This document shows, in pieces, positions 21,619-32,045 of a stretch of 64,000 nucleotides of DNA (positions within the stretch are counted from its first letter, which is position 1; each line of letters begins with the position of its first letter). The notes beneath the pieces are model-generated. The model had not been told where the DNA came from. It did no database searches and was given only the letters and a program-made list of their open reading frames with translations. The position numbers and the translations under genes are program-made. The DNA is taken from positions 62,001-126,000 of the forward strand of contig JADJOA010000009.1 in the NCBI GenBank assembly GCA_016714005.1, given 5' to 3'. Origin of the DNA: Bacteroidota bacterium. GTDB lineage: Bacteria; Bacteroidota; Bacteroidia; AKYH767-A; OLB10.

Positions 21619-22847
21619 ATGAACAAACGCAAAATCATCAACGACCCTGTGTATGGTTTTATTACCATTCCTTTTGATTTGGTTTTTGATTTAATGGAAC
21701 ATCCTTTTTTTCAAAGGCTCAGGCGCATTAGGCAGTTGGGTTTAACAAACTACGTGTATCCCGGTGCGTTGCATACGCGTTTTCATCATGCTTTAGGAGC
21801 TATGCATTTAATGGTGTTGGCAATAGATGTTATAAGAAGTAAAGGCCATACAATTACCGAGCAAGAAGCCGAAGCTGCCTGCTGTGCAATTTTATTGCAC
21901 GATGTAGGACATTCGCCTTTTAGCCATGCCCTCGAAAATTCTCTGGTAAAAGGAATTCCGCATGAGCAAATGAGCGTTTTAATGATGCATGAACTGAACA
22001 ATACGTTTGAGGGCAGGCTCCAAATGGCAATTGATGTCTTTAATGATCACTACCCAAAAAAGTTTTTACATCAACTTATATCCGGTCAGTTAGATATGGA
22101 TAGGCTCGACTACCTGATGCGCGATAGTTTTTACACAGGAGTAAGTGAGGGTGTTATCAGTTTCGACAGAATAATTAAGATGCTCAATGTTTTTAAGGAT
22201 GAGTTGGTAATTGATATTAAAGGGATTTATTCCATCGAAAAATTTATTGTGGCGCGCAGGCTTATGTACTGGCAGGTTTACCTTCACAAAACCGTATTAG
22301 CAGCCGAAAATCAACTGATAAATGTTTTAAAAGAGCCAAGCATTTGGTGCAAAACGGAGAGAAACTTTTTGCTACACCTGCTCTCAACATTTTTTTAAAA
22401 GAAAATTTTACCGAGCTGAGTTTTAGAAAAAATTCCAACCTGTTAACTGATTATGCCTCGCTTGACGATTATGATGTTTTTACTTCCATAAAAGTGTGGA
22501 GCAAGCATGATGACTTTATACTTTCAAGGCTAAGTAATGGTTTGGTGGAAAGACAATTGTATAAAATAAAAATTCAGCGTCATGCTTTTGACGAGAGTGA
22601 TATTAAACTCCTAAAACTAAAAGCCGAAAATACGTTTGGTGTTTCGGCTGATGAGGCAGATTACTTTGTGTTTACAAAATCCATTGCCAACAACGCTTAT
22701 AACCTCCAGGAAGAAAACATAAATATCCTTTTTAAAGACAATACTATAAAAGATATTGCCAACGCATCCGACAACCTCAGCCTTTCATTACTTGCCAAGC
22801 CTGTGGTAAAAAATATTTTATGTGTTGATAGAGAGCTAATAACCTGA
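21619..22847 (+). CDS. HD-domain phosphohydrolase (dGTPase/YwfO-like)
   Basis: This is a metal-dependent hydrolase of the HD superfamily of about 410 residues, similar to dNTP triphosphohydrolase-type proteins. Signatures are HPFFQRLRRIRQLGLTNYVY, RFHHALGAMHL, ILLHDVGHSPFSHALEN (the HD pair) and QLDMDRLDYLMRDSFYTGVS. The ATG at 21619 is well placed. One lost base near 22340 (INVLK continuing as LVQNGEKLFATPAL) divides the gene; the C-terminal frame then runs to 22847. The substrate (dNTP or another phosphoester) cannot be determined from sequence. Confidence 0.88.
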
Positions 22848-22897
22848 AACAACATTAACCAATAGTATTTTTATTTTCACGCTTTCAATAAAAACCC

Positions 22898-23442
22898 GTG
22901 ACCGAAACCGGAAAAATTATTTTTCTCATCCTTATCAGCAGCGTAAAGTTTGCAGTAGGTCCCGTTTTCGCTTTCTACGATGAAAAATATGACTTCACTT
23001 TTTTCGAACGCTTCCTCTACCCTGCCATTGGAGGCATGCTTGGCGTGTTCGTCTTCGCTTTTTTTAGCGACTATCTCAACATCGCATGGTTATGGCTGAA
23101 AGCAACATCCCTTAAATTCTTTTCAAAAAACAAAAACCGCATTTTCTCCGAACCAACTGTTGATATTGACGGAAAGGTTTTCGTAAACTACTCTTATATA
23201 GAGAAAGAGCAAAAGACAAAGAAAATCTTTACCCGCAAAAACAGGCGAATTGTAAAGATCTGGAAAAAATACGGGCTCATAGGCGTTGCACTTACAACAC
23301 CTGTTATCATATCCATACCTGTAGGCACCATCATAGCTACACGTCTTATACCCGAACGCAAAAAGTGTTGCTCTATCTATGTGGCAGCGTTATATTTTGG
23401 TCATTCACAATGACTTCCGTATTCAGTTATACCACGTTGTAA
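22898..23442 (+). CDS. Unrecognised small membrane protein
   Basis: The product is about 180 residues with a GTG start at 22898. It has an N-terminal hydrophobic segment (IIFLILISSVKFAVGPVF), a second one (LYPAIGGMLGVFVFAFF), a basic cytoplasmic-looking loop (KIFTRKNRRIVKIWKKYG) and a third (LIGVALTTPVIISIPVGT). After an indel near 23357 a fourth hydrophobic stretch reads VLLYLCGSVIFWSFTMTSVF, ending at 23442. The GVALTTPVI...PVGT stretch recalls small-multidrug-export-type membrane proteins, but I would not name it. It lies 50 bp after the HD hydrolase gene. Confidence 0.65.
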
Positions 23443-23479
23443 CGGTAAAGGGATTACAAAACAAAATTTTAGCGCCCTA

Positions 23480-24178
23480 ATGAAAAAAAAATACACGCAT
23501 TTGTTTTTCGATTTAGATCATACCCTGTGGGATACTGACAGCAATGCCCGCCACACAATGGAGCAAATGTTTAGCATGTACAAGTTAGAAGAGCGAGGTA
23601 TTGCTGACAAAAATCAGTTTATTGAAACTTACAACGGTATCAACCACAGTTTATGGAGCGATTACAGTAAAGGCAAAATAGGTAAAGAATTTTTACGCAA
23701 CGGCAGGTTTACACTTACCCTGAAAGAATATGGAATTGATGATGACAATTTAGTAAAGCTGATGAGTGATTATTTTGTGGAGCACACCCCTTCTAAAACA
23801 AAGCTAATAGATGATGCAAGCGAACTGCTCAATTACTTACATCCCAAATACGAATTGTATATTATAACTAATGGTTTTAAAGAAGCACAGCACCGCAAAC
23901 TCAAGTCATCAGACATACATCATTTTTTTAAAGATATTTTTATTTCTGAAGAAATAGGTTACAACAAACCCGACCCCAAATTTTTGCTCATATTATCAAA
24001 CAGCTAAATGTTGACCAAGCCAACTGCTTAATGATTGGCGATAATCCCGAAGCAGACATAGAGGGGGCAAACTCAGCCGGTTGGGATTCCGTTTACTTCT
24101 GCCCGCAAAAATATTTTTGTAAGTGCAAATGCAACCCATAAAATTTGCAGGCTTATTCAACTGAAAGACATTTTGTAA
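23480..24178 (+). CDS. HAD-superfamily hydrolase, YjjG-type nucleotidase
   Basis: This is a HAD subfamily IA phosphatase of about 233 codons. The catalytic motif I is FFDLDHTLWDTDSNARHTME (nucleophile and acid/base Asp in DLD). Motif II is YIITNGF, the Lys motif is ISEEIGYNKPDPKF, and motif IV appears after a frame change near 23995 as QANCLMIGDNPEADIEGANS. A second shift near 24105 restores the normal end (NATHKICRLIQLKDIL, stop at 24178). The long helical cap and the DHTLWD sequence fit YjjG-like noncanonical pyrimidine nucleotidases that dephosphorylate UMP/dUMP/dTMP and damaged analogues. Confidence 0.85.
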
Positions 24179-24285
24179 TCAGGAGTTCCTTTTCTCTAAA
24201 CTCTTGTGGAGCATTACTTAAAGAAATTACTGTAACCTTTTCTCCTAAAATCCATATAAATGTGTTGTGATAAAAATATTCAACC

Positions 24286-24894
24286 ATGAACAAGATTTTT
24301 AATTTATTGGCTCTTGCATTGTTTGCAACTGTAACATTAACCTCTTGCACCCAGGATAAAGACGATGATAACACACCGGGTACTTTACCTGACACAACAG
24401 TTACATCATACACTATATCAATGGGTGCTCAAGCAAGTTCAAATACTTACAACATACACGATGTTGACTCAAACGGCACTTATAACATCAGCTACTTTAA
24501 TGCCCATAAGAGTATTATTGATTTAGTTTATTATTATGCCGAGTCAGGCGGTGATGGCTATTGCATTTCTTCACCTAACAATAATTCATTGCTAAGCGTA
24601 ACTGCCTACAGTTCGTACATAAACTCGTCTGATATTGCTTCGGCAAATAACACTCAAATTAAAAAGGTATCTTCATTATCAACTTCTCAGTTTGATAAAG
24701 TGATAGACGGAGCAGAAGTGAAAGATATTTATGATGGTGCGGGCAACATTAGCAACAATGCAACAAATATTAATGCAGGTAGCATATTAGCGGTAAAACT
24801 AAGTACCGGTAAGCATGGAATTATCAAGGTTAATGCAATTGTCAACTCTGGTTCAGTCTCAGACATTAGTCTGAGCATGAAAGTGCAACAATAG
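24286..24894 (+). CDS. Putative lipoprotein of unknown function
   Basis: The product is 202 residues. A lipoprotein signal with lipobox is clear (LFATVTLTSC, Cys about residue 21), followed by an acidic linker (TQDKDDDNTPGT), as in many Bacteroidota lipoproteins. The rest is Ser/Asn/Tyr-rich with alternating polar and hydrophobic residues, suggesting a beta-sandwich exposed at the membrane surface. I recognise no family. It is convergent with the DUF4159 gene, with 1 bp between them. Confidence 0.75.
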   Translation: MNKIFNLLALALFATVTLTSCTQDKDDDNTPGTLPDTTVTSYTISMGAQASSNTYNIHDVDSNGTYNISYFNAHKSIIDLVYYYAESGGDGYCISSPNNNSLLSVTAYSSYINSSDIASANNTQIKKVSSLSTSQFDKVIDGAEVKDIYDGAGNISNNATNINAGSILAVKLSTGKHGIIKVNAIVNSGSVSDISLSMKVQQ

Positions 24895-24895
24895 T

Positions 24896-25549
24896 TTATT
24901 GCGAAAACGCAAATTGAATAATATTTGCTCCCATTTTCAAGGCTTTTTGCCTTACTTCTTCAGAGTCGTTGTGTACCCTTGCATCTTCCCATCCATCTCC
25001 AATATCACTTTCGTAACTGTAAAAGCAAACAAGCCTGCCGTTGTAAATTAAACCAAAGCCTTGTGGCGGTTTATCATTATGCTCATGTACTTTTGGTAAT
25101 CCATTAGCAAAATCAAACTTTTGGTGATAGACAGGATGATTAAATGGTAATTCCACAAAATCAAGTTCAGGAAAAATTTTTTTCATTTCGGGTCTCACAA
25201 ATTTATCCATATCATAACTATCGTTAATATTTAAAAAACCTCCTGCCGAAAGATATTTTCTCACGTTATCAGCCTCTTGTTGTGTAAACACAAATCTTCC
25301 GTTACCGGTCATATGAATAAAAGGGTAATTAAAAATATCGGGGCTGCCGGGTTCTACTACCGCTTCTTCTAAAGCAAAGTTTGTTTTTAATTGTTCGTTA
25401 CAAAACCGAGCAAGGTTTGGCAAAGCGGTAGGGCTTACATACCAGTTGCCACCACCGCTGTATTTTAAGCGCGCAAGTTTTAACGATGGCTCCGGATTTA
25501 TAAGAAATCAAAGAAAAGTAAGTACAACTAATAAAATTCGTTTCAACAT
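24896..25549 (-). CDS. DUF4159-domain protein with an in-frame stop in the signal peptide
   Basis: The body matches DUF4159 proteins: ARLKYSGGGNWYVSPTALPN, FNYPFIHMTGNGRFVFTQQE, YLSAGGFLNINDSYDMDKF and FYSYESDIGDGWED, a glutamine-amidotransferase-like (flavodoxin-type) fold. The ATG at 25549 begins MLKRILLVVLTFL, a normal signal sequence, but codon 14 is TGA (25508-25510) in the same frame as the rest. A TGG-to-TGA change, real or a read error, explains this best; otherwise translation could restart at the TTG at 25423. In many Bacteroidota DUF4159 genes sit near MoxR/VWA genes; none is here. Confidence 0.8.
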
Positions 25550-25622
25550 TTTTCTGCTATTTATCATTCACAATTAAACTCTCGAAATTTCGGGGCACAC
25601 TTCACCATTCATAATTGATCAT

Positions 25623-26009
25623 TCACAAATAATCCCAATCCAAAAACTCATCCAATGCTCGTCTTTCATTTTTTGTTGGTCTGCCTGTACCTGGGTTTCT
25701 ACTCATGCGCAAAGCTAAGGCATGCATTTTCATTTTTTCAACTTCTTCAGCGGGCGTTAAATCTTCGCAATGCTCATGTGCATTTTTTCCAGCCATTCTC
25801 TTTTCTGTTAGTTGCAATACTTTAAAAGTTAAAGTAAACACTCCATTTTTTACACTAACAACATCATTTAATTTAATTATTCTTGATGCTTTTGCTCCAA
25901 CACCATTAATTAAAATTTTTTCCTTTTCGCAGGCATCTGCAGCTAATGAGCGTGTCTTAAAAATTCTAACTGCCCATAACCACTTATCAATCCTGATTTT
26001 ATCAGACAT
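25623..26009 (-). CDS. hslR: Hsp15-like RNA-binding S4-domain protein
   Basis: The product is 128 residues. It has the S4 RNA-binding motif at the N-terminus (IRIDKWLWAVRIFKTRSLAA ... ILINGVGAKASRIIKLNDVV) and a basic C-terminal tail (RNPGTGRPTKNERRALDEF). In E. coli, Hsp15 recycles stalled 50S subunits that carry peptidyl-tRNA. It is complete and unbroken, in contrast to most of its neighbours. Confidence 0.88.
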   Translation of the reverse strand: MSDKIRIDKWLWAVRIFKTRSLAADACEKEKILINGVGAKASRIIKLNDVVSVKNGVFTLTFKVLQLTEKRMAGKNAHEHCEDLTPAEEVEKMKMHALALRMSRNPGTGRPTKNERRALDEFLDWDYL

Positions 26010-26021
26010 GGCGTAAAATTA

Positions 26022-26063
26022 AAAAGAGCGAAACACTAAAATCAAATAATGCTTCGCTCTTTT
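26022..26063 (-). terminator. Terminator hairpin downstream of the cytochrome-like gene
   Basis: An 11-bp perfect stem (26022-26032 with 26053-26063, 20-nt loop) carries A on the left and T on the right. It lies 18 bp past the stop of the minus-strand gene ending at 26081 and just upstream of hslR. Confidence 0.75.
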
Positions 26064-26080
26064 ATTGCTTTATTAAATTA

Positions 26081-26606
26081 TCACGGAAAATATTTTTTCA
26101 TCAACATATAATCAATATTATCTGATTGAGAGTGGCAGCCGGTGCAGGCACTGCCTTTGTTGGAAGTTGGTTCTGCAACACTTCCATCGGCATTAATGTA
26201 ACCCCAAACCCAACCTTTTGCATCGGCATTTTCGTTAGAAGGTTTTTTATACAAAATAGCGTAGCGCTCAAGTACAGATGAACTATTAAGCAACTCCTTT
26301 ACTATCAAAGAATTTTCAGGAAAAGTTGCACCCGTTAAAATCTGCCCAGTAGAATCTAACTGCGTTGCGGCAGCAGCATTATATCTTGTTCTTAAAAAAG
26401 GCTGACTGTGACCTGTTCCACTACTTTTGGGTAAAGCTGAAGATGAATTTTTAAACCAAACAAATCCGCTGGTTTCCTTTGCCATATTATAAAGTTCTGT
26501 ATCAAAGGCAGTGGGCTCGTCATCATCGTCTTTCTTTTTACATGAATTAAAACTTACTGCAATAATAACGGTGAGCATAAGGAGCGATAAAATTTTTCTT
26601 TTTCAT
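26081..26606 (-). CDS. Haem-binding (CxxCH) putative lipoprotein, cytochrome P460-like
   Basis: The product is about 175 residues. From the ATG at 26606 the sequence is MKKKILSLLMLTVIIAVSF once one base in the A-run near 26597 is corrected, then a Cys that could be a lipobox (FNSCKKKDDDDEP). The C-terminal part holds a single class I haem motif, SACTGCHSQSDNIDYM, preceded by GWVWGYINADGSVAEP. The arrangement (short protein, one CxxCH near the end, YNMAKETSGFVWFKNSSSAL) resembles cytochrome P460-type proteins in Bacteroidota. It is probably a membrane-anchored periplasmic or surface redox protein; its partner is unknown. Confidence 0.7.
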
Positions 26607-26754
26607 TATGATGAGTTTTGTTTGAGTTCAAATATAATCTTAATTACAACTGGTTTATCCACAATATATTCTACTGAGAATAAACAGTTACTGAGCCGGA
26701 TTGTTTTATTTCTAAAACGTTAAGTACTAAACAATTCACAAAAAGCTATTCTAT

Positions 26755-26762
26755 TATATTTG
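26755..26762 (+). promoter_or_regulatory. Candidate Bacteroidota -7 promoter element for ychF
   Basis: TATATTTG matches the TAnnTTTG consensus and is followed by CGCGC; it lies 18 bp before the ychF ATG. No good -33 TTTG is seen at the expected spacing, so confidence is limited. Confidence 0.4.
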
Positions 26763-26780
26763 CGCGCTAATTTTTTTACA

Positions 26781-27883
26781 ATGGGATTAAAATGTGGGAT
26801 TGTTGGTTTGCCAAACGTTGGTAAATCAACCTTATTTAATTGTTTAAGTAATGCAAAGGCACAAGCTGCAAATTTTCCATTTTGCACCATTGAACCAAAT
26901 GTGGGCGTAATAACCGTGCCTGATGAAGGGTTAAACACTCTTGAAAAGCTGGTAAAGCCACAGCGCGTGGTTCCTACAACGGTTGAAATAGTGGATATTG
27001 CCGGATTGGTAAAAGGAGCCAGCAAAGGCGAAGGGTTGGGCAATCAATTTTTAGCAAACATCAGAGAAACAGACGCTATACTTCATGTACTAAGATGTTT
27101 TGATGATGATAATGTGGTGCATGTGGATGGAAGTGTAAACCCGGTACGTGATAAAGAGACTATTGACACCGAATTACAACAAAAAGATTTGGAAAATATT
27201 GATAAGAAAATTCAGAAGGTTGAAAAACTTGCACGTGTAGGAAGTGATAAAGAAGCGAAGAAAATTTTTTTCAAGTGCTGAGCATTTATAAAAGCATTTA
27301 GAGTCAGGGCAGTCAGCACGTCAGCCCCGGTTATGGAGGAAGATAGAAAATATATTGCCGATTTGTTTTTGATTACAGATAAGCCTGTATTATATGTGTG
27401 TAATGTAGATGAAAATCGGGTTAAAAGCGGTAATAAACATGTAGAGGCAGTTAAAAAGATTAAGGATAAAGATCAGAAAAATGCCAAGTGCTTGTTATGG
27501 GCAACATAGAAGCTGAAATTGCTCAGTTAGAAACTTTGAAGATCGTCAAATTTTTTAAAAGATCTTGGGCCTGCAAGAGTCGGGTGTAGCAAAGTTGATT
27601 AAAGCTGCTTACAACTTGCTTAACCTTCAAACTTATTTTACTGCTGGAGAAAAAGAAGTTCGTGCGTGGACTTTTACCAAAGGAATGAAAGCCCCTCAAA
27701 CAGCAGGAATTATACATACCGATTTTGAAAAAGGATTTATTCGTGCTGAGGTTATCAAAATATAAGATTTTATGTTAATTCGGTTCTGAATCGGCGGCGC
27801 GAGATAGCGGCAAGCTTTCTGTTGAAGGAAAAGAGTATGTGGTTGATGATGGAGATATTATGCACTTCAGGTTTAATGTCTAA
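26781..27883 (+). CDS. ychF: Redox-regulated ATPase/GTPase YchF (OLA1 family), many frameshifts
   Basis: This is a universally conserved Obg-type P-loop protein that binds ribosomes and hydrolyses ATP. The first 170 residues are clean: CGIVGLPNVGKSTLFNCLSN (Walker A), ANFPFCTIEPNVGVI and VDIAGLVKGASKGEGLG (G3). From 27270 to 27883 the coding sequence is readable only by changing frame at least five times: DRKYIADLFLITDKPVLYVC, FLKDLGLQESGVAKLIKAAY, AGEKEVRAWTFTKGMKAPQT (TGS domain) and VEGKEYVVDDGDIMHFRFNV at the end. This gene is almost never lost, so this is the clearest case of local sequence error in the window. The ATG at 26781 gives the standard MGLKCGIVG start. Confidence 0.93.
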
Positions 27884-27964
27884 AGAATAATTCTTTCAAT
27901 AACAGTTGAAAATAAAAGGCACTCTTATGTAATTTCAAATAAGCTAATATATTGCTGAAACAGT

Positions 27965-28793
27965 TTAAACTTTAATTAAATCATAAAGCGGTTTAGTTTC
28001 ACTAATCTCTCTAAGTTCTTCCAACTTATCCAACTTTAACATATTTGCACCATCATAATGCTTTTTGCCGGATTGGGATGTGTTTCAATAAACAACCCAT
28101 CTGCCCCAACAGCAATTGCGGCCTTGCAAATTGTTTCAATCATTTATAGCTTTGCCTCCTGTAACTCCGCTAAGATTGATTGGGTTGCTGTAATGAATGT
28201 GTTACATCCATTACCACCGGCACACCAAACTCTTTCATTACAGGAATGCCTCTAAAATCCACTACCAAATCCTGGTAACCAAATGTAGTTCCGCGCTCAG
28301 TTAAAATCACATTTTGGTTTCCGGCAGAACGTATTTTCTCAACTGCAAATTTCATAGCATCAGGAGAAAGAAACTGCCCCTTTTTTACATTCACGTGTTT
28401 GCCTGTTTTAGCAGATGCCATAAGTAAATCGGTTTGCCTGCATAGAAATGCAGGTATCTGCAACACATCAGCAGCAATTGCTGCAACAGCCGCTTCACTA
28501 CTTTCATGAATATCTGTTACAGTAGGTACACTAAAATGATTAGCCACCCCTTTTAAAATTTCTAATGCCTTATAATCACCTATGCCTGTAAAAGAATCAC
28601 CTTTACTTCTATTGGCTTTGCGATAACTTGCCTTAAAAATATATGGGATATTAAATTTATTAGTAATTGCAATTACTTTTTCAGCCACTTCAAAGCAAAG
28701 ATCTTTTGACTCTACCACACATGGGCCAGCCATTAAAAAAAACATTCCAGACTCAGTATGTTTTATTTTAGGAATAGAAGATAAAATACTCAC
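27965..28793 (-). CDS. kdsA: 3-deoxy-8-phosphooctulonate (KDO-8-P) synthase
   Basis: This enzyme condenses phosphoenolpyruvate with arabinose 5-phosphate to make KDO-8-phosphate for lipid A-core LPS. Family motifs are FFLMAGPCVVESKDLCFEVA, FKASYRKANRSKGDSFTG, TDIHESSEAAVAA, QIPAFLCRQTDLLMASAKTG and ILTERGTTFGYQDLVVDF. The first 205 codons are intact. The last ~70 (DVTHSLQQPNQS, then after shifts VTGGKA, AIAVGADGLFIETHPNPAKS) lie in other frames down to the stop at 27965. The total of about 276 codons is normal. It is convergent with ychF. Confidence 0.92.
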
Positions 28794-28958
28794 GATTAAA
28801 AATTTTCACAAAGTAAAGAGAATTGTAAAAGGATTGTTTGAAGTTTATTATCGCAGTGGATAAAAAATAAAAATGAATAATCTGAGGCTTGATTATATTT
28901 AAGCACTCAATCGTTTGCATATATTTCCAATATTTGTTCAATCCTTTTAAAATCATTT

Positions 28959-31439
28959 ATGCGTATTTATTTCTTACTCACTGCATTTTTATTAACGGCA
29001 ATAATTTCTCAGGCTCAAACATCAAGGCAATACAATTCTTCAGAGATAAAAATTGCCTTAAAAAAATTAAACACCTTAGGGACTGTATTGTATGTAGCTG
29101 CTCATCCTGATGATGAAAACACTAGGCTCCTCTCCTACCTCGCTAAAGAAAAATGTTTGCGCACCTGTTATCTATCCCTTAACCGGGGTGATGGAGGACA
29201 AAATTTAATTGGCAGAGAACAAGGAGATTTGCTTGGATTGATAAGAACACATGAGTTATTAGAGGCACGAAAAATTGATGGCGCCGAACAATTTTTTACG
29301 CACGTAACAGATTTTGGCTATTCAAAAACTCCTGAAGAGACTTTTAAAATTTGGGGACATGATACTGCACTTGCAAGTGTTGTGTGGCTAATACGCAGCC
29401 TTAAACCTGATGTAATTATCACTCGTTTTCCCACAACAGGGGAAGGTGGTCATGGGCATCATACTGCAAGTGCCATACTTGCAGGAGAGGCTTTTAAAGC
29501 CGCGGCCGATAAAAATAGATTTAGTTATCAACTTAGAAATACAGAAACCTGGCAGCCCAAGAGTTTATGGTGGAACACATTCAACTTTGGATCGAACAAT
29601 ACTCAAAACGAAAACTAGTTAAAGTTTGATGTGGGAATATACAACCTGCTGTTGGGAATGAATTACGGAGAAGTGGCTGCATTAAGCAGAAGCCAACATA
29701 AAAGCCAGGGGTTTGGTGTAGCAGTGCAACGCGGTAAATTACTTGAATACTTTAAGCCAGTAGATGGCGATACTTCTTGTAAAGATTTATTTTGCAATAT
29801 TGATTTTTCATGGACAAGGATTAAGGCTTCTGAAAAAATTATCTCACTCTGCGAAAAAGCATTAAATGATTTTAATCCCGAAAAACCTTCTGCCATTTTG
29901 CCGGTTTTGATTGATGCACGAAAAGAAATTCTTCAACTAAAGGATAAATATTGGCGTGAGCAAAAACTTAAAGAAATTGACAACCTGATAATATTATGCA
30001 GTGGAGCATGGTTTGAGATTACATCACACGACTATTACGCAGCTTCCGGAGATTCTATTAAACTTAAACTGAGTGCTGTCAACTATTCAGGCGCTGATAT
30101 TAAACTGAATAAAATTACTTACTCGTTAAGATTTGATACAACATTTTCAAAACCTCTTTCACAAAACGAATTATTTACCTATGAAAAGGGGTTTGTGCTG
30201 CCTGAAACTCAACAATACACAAATCCATTCTGGCTCAATAAAAAACATACCGATTCCGGTTTTGTAATTGAAAAACAAGACGAGATTGGAAAAACCATAA
30301 GTGATGCAACAGTCTATATAAACCTGAGTGTAAAAATTTCGGGCTGCGACCTTACGCTAAATTTACCCGTTAAGTATAAATGGACAGACCCTGTTGAGGG
30401 AGAAAAATACAGAGCTTTTTCCTTGTTGCCACCTGCAACCATTAATTTTGAAGATGATGCCGTAATGTTGGTCAATAATCAATCAAAAAAAATAAAAGTT
30501 GTGGTTAAGAGTATTTCGCAAAAACTGAACGCAACTGTTAAACTTCAACTGCCAGCGGGCTACACTTGCTTTCCATTAAAACATGATATTGCAATTGATA
30601 AAAAAGGAGAAGAAGTTTTACTTGAGTTTACTGTTTCTTCCAGCACAACGACCCCGGTGAATGGATTAATAAAAGCAGAGGTGGTTGTTAACGGGATTAC
30701 TTACGGCAAATCGTTAACGGAATTAAAATACAATCACATCCCATATCAGTTGGTGTTGAAAGATGCAGATGTAAAAATTGTTCCAGTAGATGTTACCACC
30801 AAATCAAAAAAAATTGGTTTTATACCAGGTGCTGGCGATGGAACTGTTGAAGCATTGGAGCAATTAGGTTATTCAGTAACTGAACTAACGCATCAAAAAC
30901 TTACTGATGAAAATTTAAGTGAATACGATGCCATTATAACCGGAGTGCGTGCTTACAATACCGATGAAAAACTATCAAACTTTCGTGATAAACTGATGGA
31001 CTATATCAATAATGGGGGCAACATGATTGTGCAGTATAATACCAATAGTAACCTTGGTAAACTTAAAGGCGAAATTGGTCCGTATCCATTTACCATCTCA
31101 CGCGAAAGGGTTACAGACCAAACAGCCGAAATGCGCTTTACCAAACCGGAACATCCGTTATTAAATGTTCCTAATAAAATTACCACAGCAGATTTTGATA
31201 ATTGGGTTCAGGAACGTGGGATTTATTTCGCCAAAGATTTTGATAAAAACTACGAAGCTATTTTTTCTTGTAATGACACCACAGAAAAGGAAATGACAGG
31301 AAGTACAATCGTTACCAAATACGGAAAAGGAAATTTTATATACACCGGTTTGGCATTATTCAGACAACTTCCAGCAGGTGTATCAGGAGCTTACAGACTG
31401 TTGGTTAATATGATTGAGTTAAACAAACAATCTAATTAG
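28959..31439 (+). CDS. PIG-L (LmbE) family deacetylase with C-terminal amidotransferase-like domain, one in-frame stop
   Basis: The gene has 827 codons. A signal peptide (MRIYFLLTAFLLTAIISQA) precedes the LmbE-like deacetylase domain with its zinc motif AAHPDDENTRLLSYLAKE (AHPDD) and the downstream GEGGHGHHTASAILAGEAF. A beta-rich middle follows, then at ~615-825 a class I glutamine-amidotransferase-like domain (IGFIPGAGDGTVEALEQLG, YDAIITGVRAYNTDEKL, YINNGGNMIVQYNT). This is a known Bacteroidota arrangement; the likely job is periplasmic de-N-acetylation of a glycan or glycoconjugate. A TAG at 29616-29618 (NENxLKFDVGIYN) interrupts the frame, with no shift on either side. Error or nonsense mutation cannot be separated here. 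Confidence 0.85.
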
Positions 31440-31538
31440 CTAAAAACTTATTCTTTTACTAATTCGATATCTGTTTGAGTTAAAATTATTTGTCAGAGAA
31501 CAATAATTGACTTACCATTGTAAACAAACTTACCAGCA

Positions 31539-32012
31539 ATGGAAATATTAGACAACACCAACCCGCAACATTTTTTGTATGCGGGTTTCTGGAGAAGATT
31601 TCTGGCTATGTTTATAGACAGTTTAATTCTTGGTTTAGTGTCTTCAATAGTATTTAGTAATTCTCAGTTTAAATTTTCTTCCGATGAGCCTTTTATGGTT
31701 TTTGATACTATACCGTTGTTTTATTCTTTTAACCTTTTGGGCGGCATAGCAAGTTTTATTCTTAACCTTATTTATTATGCAGCATTAGAAAGTTCAAAGT
31801 ACCAGGCAACATTAGGCAAAATGGCAATGGGAATAAAGGTTATAGATGCAGATGGCAATAGGCTTTCATCCCAAAAAGCAATTGTGCGCTATGTGTGCAA
31901 AATAATTTCTGCTATAATTTTATTTATAGGCTACATTATGGCTGCCTTCGATAGTAAGAAACAAGCATTGCATGATAAGATTGCAGATACTCTTGTCATT
32001 AAAATCAACTAA
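31539..32012 (+). CDS. RDD-family membrane protein 1
   Basis: The product is 157 residues. It begins with the RDD signature region (YAGFWRRFLAMFIDSLILGL, with Arg and the Asp that give the family its name), then hydrophobic segments around 55-75 and 120-135, and ends with KKQALHDKIADTLVIK. RDD proteins are small multi-spanning membrane proteins, some linked to ion or osmolyte transport. It is intact and lies 33 bp before a second, related RDD gene. Confidence 0.88.
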   Translation: MEILDNTNPQHFLYAGFWRRFLAMFIDSLILGLVSSIVFSNSQFKFSSDEPFMVFDTIPLFYSFNLLGGIASFILNLIYYAALESSKYQATLGKMAMGIKVIDADGNRLSSQKAIVRYVCKIISAIILFIGYIMAAFDSKKQALHDKIADTLVIKIN

Positions 32013-32045
32013 ACAAATAACTATAAACTCTAAACAATAAATAAA

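Noticed and set aside
27270..27883. Programmed frameshifting in ychF
   Set aside because: Five or more shifts in both directions within 600 bp cannot be programmed; homopolymer-type errors are far more likely.
4208..29618. Stop-codon reassignment or selenocysteine/pyrrolysine recoding
   Set aside because: The three in-frame stops are TAA, TGA and TAG once each, at unrelated sites, and the same codons end normal genes throughout; no recoding hairpin is apparent.
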